Positions 58,801 to 64,000 of a stretch of DNA of 64,000 nucleotides are shown here, one piece after another. Position 1 is the stretch's first letter. Each line of letters opens with the position of its first letter. A program made the position numbers and the translations under genes. Under the pieces are notes generated by a model that saw only the letters and a program-made list of their open reading frames with translations, made no database searches and had not been told where the DNA came from. The stretch is from Nematopogon swammerdamellus (Eukaryota > Arthropoda > Insecta > Lepidoptera > Adelidae): positions 9,103,754-9,167,753 of the forward strand of contig OX336343.1 in assembly GCA_946902875.1 (NCBI GenBank), written 5' to 3'.

Positions 58801-59090
58801 TCCTTCTTTTGCTTCTTCATTTCAGACCAAACCGGTTTGTCAGCCTGTCCCGCTCCCCCCTTTCCTTTCTGGGAATGTCCGTCCTTATTTTTCTTCAAAG
58901 TTCCATCTTTCCTATTTTTATTAGATTTAGCGCTCGCTTTTTCTTTTGTGTTTCTTGAATGTGATACGAGTTTAGAATAATTCTTGTTAGTGGGGTGCTC
59001 TCTGTCTAACAAGTCTTCAGCTGCGTTTTTCTTTTTGGGACTGACTTGGTCATTGGACTCAGGTTCACTTTTCCTTTTCATTTTTTGCAT
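49890..59090 (-). CDS. PUM3: PUM3/Puf-A nucleolar Pumilio-family protein (8 exons)
   Basis: Coding exons on the minus strand: 59090-58711, 57851-57446, 55746-55619, 54440-54275, 53751-53578, 52782-52551, 50427-50228, 50060-49890; 1857 nt, 618 residues (human 648). All GT-AG with consistent phases. The N-terminus is very Lys-rich (nucleolar signal; KPVWSEMKKQKKELRLERRK). Puf-like helical repeats follow: YASIALTHDLSRVIQVLLKY, KYAHHSVKRILKYG, LCVWQGTNKDKKTILKVVKE, HKTGHRLLLTIFDSVDDT. The C-terminus (PKFWMSDPTVALLSTAVL; LLKTIESNSKEIAAKL) fits the CPL domain. Known orthologues (Drosophila penguin, yeast Puf6) act in large-subunit assembly and bind RNA or DNA without strict sequence specificity. 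ATG 59081 is an alternative start 3 codons downstream. A perfect 68-bp tandem duplication lies 25 bp upstream of the ATG. Confidence 0.95.
50463..51071 (-). mobile_element. tRNA/5S composite SINE split by a 218-bp insertion
   Basis: Tail 50463-50560 and the rest 50779-51071, including the 5S-like and A-box parts (CTGACTGCGCTCAGGATTGC; CACTGAGCTACCGAGGCTGA). The insertion 50561-50778 begins CCCAACAAACAAATTGGTGC and has AT on both sides. PUM3 intron 6-7 region. Confidence 0.82.
50561..50778. mobile_element. Small insertion inside SINE
   Basis: 218 bp, no frame, no strong inverted ends. The ends AAACAAATTGG and CAACTAACAC are only loosely related. Its limits follow from the SINE it interrupts. 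Confidence 0.55.
51375..51954 (-). mobile_element. Tigger/pogo-like DNA transposon remnant, copy 1
   Basis: Ends CAGTACTTAGAACCCGCTTA and AATCGTATTAAGCGGGTTTT-ACTG (inverse), flanked by TA. The interior resembles copy 2 (56020-56629) including the ACGATTTGTCTGGCATCAGT stretch, which in reverse codes for transposase. Frame broken. PUM3 intron 6. Confidence 0.85.
52285..53510. repeat. Inverted pair of a repeat flanking PUM3 exon 6
   Basis: AGCTCTAAGCCTGCAAACTA at 52292 and its inverse at about 53482-53503 belong to one family of about 115 bp (both also share GACGACCAG ends). Between them lie PUM3 exon 6 and a LINE fragment. Confidence 0.65.
52850..53190 (-). pseudogene. LINE RT C-terminal fragment
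   Basis: The minus frame gives VGDPDISHELVPPQFREG, close to the corresponding part of the LINE at 21126-21914. It has frame breaks. PUM3 intron 5. Confidence 0.65.
54520..55035. mobile_element. Cluster of diverged SINE pieces
   Basis: 54523-54700 (+): a diverged tRNA/5S head (CTGCCTCGGTAGCTCGGTGT, GAAGTTAGGCACACC, GATGGGTGACCGATGGAG). 54715-54865 (-): a tail. 54870-55032 (+): a tail (GCACTGACATGGCACCTAGT). All old. PUM3 intron 3. Confidence 0.65.
56020..56629 (-). mobile_element. Tigger/pogo-like DNA transposon remnant, copy 2
   Basis: Inverted ends CAGTAAAACCCGCTTAATAC, TA on both sides. The minus frame 56400-56071 (109 aa) has EIFNADEFGLFFKLMPDKSF, the catalytic NADE[TF]GL block of Tigger transposases (one Asp of the DDE triad), after an HTH-linker-like part (RRRRQYLEKTVLP). 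Truncated transposase. PUM3 intron 2. Confidence 0.88.
57027..57138 (-). mobile_element. SINE-2 head fragment
   Basis: GTAGGTATGCACGTTTCGTC to the tRNA-like part ATTCGAACCTCGGACCTCCC and CCAAACCACTCG. It contains B and A box. PUM3 intron 2. Confidence 0.7.
58156..58425 (-). mobile_element. SINE-2 copy, diverged
   Basis: T-run, then GAGGGGCCAGAGCACATGCT, CCAGCCAATATAACCTCCGA, and a decayed head ending CAACCACCCGCCGCT. PUM3 intron 1. Confidence 0.75.
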
Positions 59091-59114
59091 TTTGTACAAG
59101 TTGCTTCGTTTCTG

Positions 59115-59250
59115 TAACGCAACCGCAAAACTTAACCTAGAAAAATTTCACACATTGAATTTCAAGAATTTACTGATTTACTTAACGCAACCGCAAAACT
59201 TAACCTAGAAAAATTTCACACATTGAATTTCAAGAATTTACTGATTTACT
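59115..59250. repeat. Perfect 68-bp tandem duplication upstream of PUM3
   Basis: Unit 1 is 59115-59182 and unit 2 is 59183-59250; I see no difference. Unit start TAACGCAACCGCAAAACTTA, unit end TTTACTGATTTACT. It lies 25 bp before the PUM3 ATG, hence in the 5' UTR or core promoter. Confidence 0.92.
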
Positions 59251-59354
59251 GGGCGGCAGAGGTTTCTTTAGGTCCCATTTTGAATGGCATTGGTCCCATC
59301 ACATGTAAAACGTTTCCAAAATTAATTAACTGTTCGCCTTTACATACCTACCAC

Positions 59355-61105
59355 CAGTGTTGCCAACTCAAATTTTGAAATTCTCCTAGATTGACTTCGA
59401 AAATCTCCTAAAAATCTCCTAGAAAATTTTCGTCCTAAAAAATTCTCCTGTTATTCAAATTATAAAAAATTCACCACATTTTTAGTGTTCCTTATACGTA
59501 CGGGACCATTTTACTAAGGCTAGGCCGTCTGTCCGTCCGTCTGTATGTCTTACCTGTAAAGAGCTGTATCTTTTGCACCCTGAAAACCGGTCAAGTGCGA
59601 GTCGAACTCGCGCACCGAGGGTTCTCTGTGAGTCAGTCAGTCAGTCAGCGTGTAAGCGTCTACTGCTGGACATACGCCTTCAATTTTCCTCCAGTCTCTC
59701 GGCCTTCAGCGGTACGGACCACTGCTTTCCGCCGACATACTTCATGTCGGCGTCCCACCTGGCGAGTGGTCTTCCACACTCCATTTTCCTGTCCACGGCC
59801 GCCAATGTAGTACATGGTTACTCCAACGGTCGTCGTCCCTTCGATTACTTTGGTGCGTCGGCGGATTGCCTCATTCATTAGTCATTACGCACCATTTTGC
59901 CTAGCTATACCAGCCCAGCATGGCTAGTTCCATCGCTCGCAGAGCTCACGTTTCACACCCGTGCGTCATAAACGGTAGGACGTGTTGGTCATAATATATA
60001 CAGGTTAGACCTCGGGGCTAATTTTAAATTTCCGAGGCAGCCCTACTCAGTTGAATTCCTTCCTCGACCTCCTTAAGGAGACCTTGTCTACCAAGCACTA
60101 TTTAACCGAGATATACGTACATACTCTTCCTTCAATCTGTTTTATCACTTCTCCGCCAATAATGATTTGTCCTCCCGTCATAACCACGATTGCCATTATA
60201 ACCACCACGTAATTCTTCTGTTTTAATTATTTGGTTTTTCATTTTAGTTTTTAACCACACCAAGTTTGACACTTGCATAATGCGCGGGGCGGATCTCGGC
60301 GTGTCGCCGCCGCAACGGTTCGTCAGTGTTCTCCCTCGCACCCGCACCGTACTTGTATAGTGTATTCGCGTGGCGGGTCGCCCGCTGCGGCGACGACACG
60401 CCGAGATCCGTCCCGCGCATTATACGTACGTATTCCCGTTTTTACGTTAGAGCAAAACCAGACAAAAAATTATTTTTTTTAGAAAAAAAAAACGTTTCTT
60501 TTATGGGGAAGCCCTTAATTTTTATTGTTTTTTCTTATTATTTGATAGGATGTCCGCCAATAATAAATAACACATGATCTGTAAAAATCACAACCAGCTA
60601 CCTATTACGGTACAAAAGGTACAGCCGTTAAAGTAGTGCGGACTGACGGACAGACTGTCGACCTAGGCTTAGTAATACTACTGATTATTACAAAGAATAC
60701 ATGTAAATAACATTGATTGATAACAAAGTGTTCGTTCGGTTAGGCCCGCCCGGTAGCCGGCTTGTTGGTCGATCAATGCACGCACACACTCACAGAGTGT
60801 CACATTATCCTGTCTAAAGAGCAAGAAGGGGAACCTCGCTCTTATCAAAAGACAAATCCTATCGTATATTGTGCGACTTGAGAGGTTTTTCGATTCATAT
60901 ACAGTTCATTCATTGTGTTGTCACCGTACATACCGAAATATTTGTTTGTTACTAGTAAATATATGTTTCTCACTCCTAGATCTTCTCCTGTAATGATTTT
61001 CTTTCTCCTAGATTTTCTCCTACTATCCTGACAGGCAAAAACTTCTCCTAACACCGCTGAAATTCTCCTGAATCTAGGAGAAAATCTCCTAACATGGCAA
61101 CACTG
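59355..61105. mobile_element. hAT-type non-autonomous element, 1.75 kb
   Basis: Ends CAGTGTTGCCA on both sides, inverted; the sub-terminal parts are rich in the word TCTCCTA. The 8-bp target duplication CCTACCAC is at 59347-59354 and 61106-61113. No transposase. The interior contains secondary repeats, including a GC-rich hairpin (60277-60423) and a 59640-59880 stretch with CTACTGCTGGACATACGCC (RTE-type). Confidence 0.85.
60277..60423. mobile_element. GC-rich hairpin MITE, copy 1
   Basis: About 147 bp with inverted ends ATAATGCGCGGGGCGGATCT and the complement of GATCCGTCCCGCGCATTAT. A close relative is at 61820-61963. Inside the 59355-61105 element. Confidence 0.8.
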
Positions 61106-61349
61106 CCTACCACAAGCCTTCCCTCGTTGTTTTCAAAGAGAAGTTTATTTTTTTTATTTTATTTTTTTGGCGATCAATCACACAGATTACCAATATTATG
61201 ACAATTGACATCAATCAATTGATTGGCCGGTGCGCTGCTGCGCCACATGAAAGACATTCCCGGCTAGGGTTACCATACGTCAGGATTTGTCCTGACAGAT
61301 AAGGATTTTTAGGCTATTGTCAGGATTGCGGCCGGATTTTGGATAGTCT

Positions 61350-62116
61350 TGTTACGAGTCGAATACATGGACGACTCGAGTGATTCGAGTTGAAAACATC
61401 TATAACTCGAGTTGTGTCTCGAATAAAAAAACACTCGCTATAGATTTTCTATTTATTAGTCTCGGAACCATTATTTAATTCTTAAATAATAGCTCCTTAA
61501 ATAATTTTAAGACTTAAGAAGTCACTAATCTCGTACAGCGCGTCACCAGTTCAATCAAATGAATTCAACTGACTCGCAGCAGCAGACCGCATCACCCACT
61601 TGCTCGACTCGAGTGCACTCGGATGACTGAATGCGATGCGAATGCGAGTTGACGAACGAATACAAAATACTAGGCGACTCGCGTCGGTCTACTCCAGTAT
61701 GGTCGGTCGGCCGGCGTGGCGCCGCCGTCAGTCAGTCTCTCAAGGCCGCGAGTCGAGTATTTTTTATTCGTTCGTCAACTCGCATTCGTATTCAGTCGTC
61801 CGAGTGCGTGCGTGTAGACTACGCGGGACGGATCTCGGCGTGTCGTCGCCGCAGCGGGCGACCCGCCACGCGAATACACTATACAAGTACGGTGCGGGTG
61901 CGAGGGAGAACACCGACGAACCGCTGCAGCGGCGACACGCCGTGATCCGCCCCGCGCATTATACTCGAGTCGAGCGAAGCGAGTGGGCAGACTGACTGAC
62001 TGACTGCTTGTCCGTACGAATACGAGTCCGACTTGGTTTCGCTCCGAATCCTACTCGAGTTGACGAGTTTTAGGCTTGACTCGAGTCACATGAGTATTAT
62101 CACTCGACTCGTTACA
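61350..62116. mobile_element. CGAGTC-rich palindromic element, copy 2
   Basis: Same family as 24515-25170 with high identity at the ends and centre (GTACAGCGCGTCACCAGTTC). It is interrupted by the GC-rich hairpin MITE (61820-61963). Confidence 0.85.
61820..61963. mobile_element. GC-rich hairpin MITE, copy 2
   Basis: Inverse orientation relative to copy 1 (interior reads CGCCGCAGCGGGCGACCCG). It breaks the CGAGTC element between CCGAGTGC and CTCGAGTCGAGC. Confidence 0.8.
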
Positions 62117-62670
62117 ACGCTAATTTTGGAACTGTCAGGATTTTTCGATTTTTCAACGAAGTGCAGCAGAATTTTTAATTATTTTTTTTTATTGTTAGAA
62201 ATTTATACAAACGGTAATGCATTTAATTAAGCTGCACTTGACCCAAATACTCTTAACTGTTTGCTGCAACGAAACTGCTTATCGCACGAAAAATGCTAGT
62301 AAAAGGCTTGTCTCGTGTTTTCAGGTGGGTGATTCTTTTCTTTGGGTAAAATTTCGTAAATGCTGGAATCCGTAATGTTGCCAGGTAAAAAATGAAAAAA
62401 TGCTCACTTCTATTTGAATTTTGAATTTTTGCAATTATGTAGAGAAAGTAATATATTTTACTGTGCCGTATTTATTTTTACATATGTTAACGGTTGAAAT
62501 CGTGCTTGCTTCGTGTAATTAGTTTGAATAAATTTCCCCATAAAACCCTGGACCTGGCAATTCGGTAATAGCGGGGAAGTGCAGTGTTGTCTCTTTCATT
62601 TTGTATGAATTTTCTGTAGAGCTGTTCCTCTCTAAATGTGCCCAAGACCTTGAGGTCTACTCGGAGTTGT

Positions 62671-63875
62671 AAAGCCCGCAACACACGGAGACTCCGACTC
62701 CACGCCGCCGCGCCTCGAGATTCCATTTGCTATCAGTGTGCGACTCGACTTCTGTCCTATGACTCGTCTGAAATGCTCTTCGCTATGGAAGTCAAAGAAA
62801 CGGAAGCGGAATTAACTACTTTTTGCAGCAGCTGCTTGCATGCATAGTGATAAATAAAAAAAAACTGTTTTAAAAAACATTGAACCGACTTAAAAAAACA
62901 ACTACTTAGAAATAAAAAGGATTAAATAACTGAGTTGACGGCGGTACAAAGGACAAAAGGCCTTCATCTAAAAAAATTCTGGTGTGCTTTTATACCGCCT
63001 TCAACTCAATTATTTAATCATTTTTATTTCTAAGTAGTTGATTGTTTTTTTAAACAGTTTTTATTTCACTCTTTTTATTAATATCACATAAAAAAGTTTC
63101 ACAGAAGAGTTTCGGTTGTCGTGTTATAGAATTATTCGCCTATTTGACACACTTAACAGCCCATATCTTGAAAACTACTGAACCTATTATAAATACTTGC
63201 AATGTTCAGTTGAAATAAATGTAAGACAATAAAGCAAGAATAGTCACAATCCGATTAATAGACTGAAGTTAACTTTCTCATCCGTTGTATATTTCATCGA
63301 AACACAATGACAATGATAGGAACATCCAAGAAAAAATAAATTGAAAAATTCGGATAAGATTTAGGGGGTTAGAAAACATAAATGTCTAAAGACGATTTTG
63401 TATGGAGAAATTTAACTTCCGTCTCGACTCCACACGAGGACTGTGTGCTACTCTTCGCTTCCTACACAGACCACGTAACCGAGGATCCCTAGCTTCGGGA
63501 ATGAGTTATGTACGAGAACTGTAATATCGCAAATATCGATGCAACATACGACAGGTGACGACGATGCGTCGCGACGGCTGCGCGCCCAGAGCCAGACTGA
63601 GCGAAAAATGGAAGCGCGAACAGCCACACACGGACGCTGGCGTCCGGACCGGACTCCGGAGTCACCGGACTCCGCGTCGCGTATCCTCCACACACGATGA
63701 GTTGGATTACGTCCAATGGAGTCGCGGCGTCATGGATTTTGGAATAGTTGGAAATCCGAATTATTCCGTGACTCCACGCAATCCAAGTGAGATTTCACAC
63801 ACACGGTGACTTTTCTAGCGTTTTTGGAGTCAAGCGTTGGAATCACGTGGAGTCGCGTCTCCGTGTGTGGCTACC
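62671..63875. mobile_element. DNA transposon with CACACGGAGAC-type inverted ends
   Basis: Left end CGCAACACACGGAGACTCCGACTCC-like (62672), right end the inverse of GCCACACACGGAGACGCGAC (63852-63875). The interior is non-coding and holds a palindromic insertion at 62859-63068. TSD not determined. Confidence 0.65.
62859..63068. repeat. Palindromic element (ACTGTTTTAAAAAACATTGAA)
   Basis: Arms of about 85 bp around a short centre. Shares the TTTTAAAAAACAT and ACCGACTT words with the 6510-6903 palindrome and the block at 4890-4935, so probably the same family. Confidence 0.7.
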
Positions 63876-64000
63876 TTAAAAACGATGCATCGTGCCATTT
63901 GTCGTGTCGTCGTAGTAACCTACTCTAACTCTAACTCTCTACAACGTTTCGATATATCGTTTTTAGAACTACATAATAAAAAAATGGCATTGTCATTGTC

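Overview
The window is insect nuclear DNA, most likely from a moth or butterfly (Lepidoptera). I infer this from split genes with GT-AG introns, an AT-rich background, very dense transposon debris, and repeat families I associate with lepidopteran genomes. The species cannot be told from the sequence. About 15% or less of the window is host coding sequence plus close flanks; nearly all the rest is mobile DNA or its remains.

Four conserved host genes can be assembled exon by exon, and in each the exon phases and total length agree. From left to right: RRS1 (+ strand, 5 exons, 3080-16096, 354 aa, ribosome biogenesis); the apoptotic DNase CAD/DFF40, DFFB (- strand, 4 exons, 42163-27452, 364 aa); thymidylate kinase DTYMK (+ strand, 6 exons, 43531-48746, 216 aa); and the nucleolar Puf protein PUM3 (- strand, 8 exons, 59090-49890, 618 aa). 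DFFB and DTYMK are head-to-head across 1.37 kb that holds a 91-bp tandem duplication with two CRE-like octamers. DTYMK and PUM3 converge, with about 1.1 kb between them filled mainly by one SINE. No operon-like logic links the genes; RRS1 and PUM3 share a ribosome-assembly role.

The introns are full of mobile DNA. RRS1 intron 1 (7.3 kb) holds a broken CR1/jockey-like LINE, large palindromic elements and a higher-order tandem array. RRS1 intron 4 holds a Penelope-like element with a GIY-YIG nuclease and hammerhead-ribozyme motifs, plus an 888-bp transposon with an 8-bp target duplication. DFFB intron 3 (11.9 kb) holds a four-level insertion stack: a SINE split by a hAT-type element (TSD GTACCAAC), split by a nearly intact Ty3/Gypsy element (162-bp LTRs, TSD ATAT, -1 frameshift heptamer), split by a 5'-truncated RT-RNase H LINE flanked by a 379-bp direct repeat. 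PUM3 introns hold two Tigger/pogo-like copies, SINEs and LINE fragments. Another Ty3/Gypsy gag-pol frame runs off the left edge (1-2346).

A recurrent SINE joins a tRNA-like A box, a 5S-rRNA-like internal control region and a tRNA-like B box. Its 3' tail also occurs behind an unrelated head. From 59.3 kb to the right edge there is no recognisable gene, only a 1.75-kb hAT-type element, two kinds of palindromic element and a large transposon with inverted ends.
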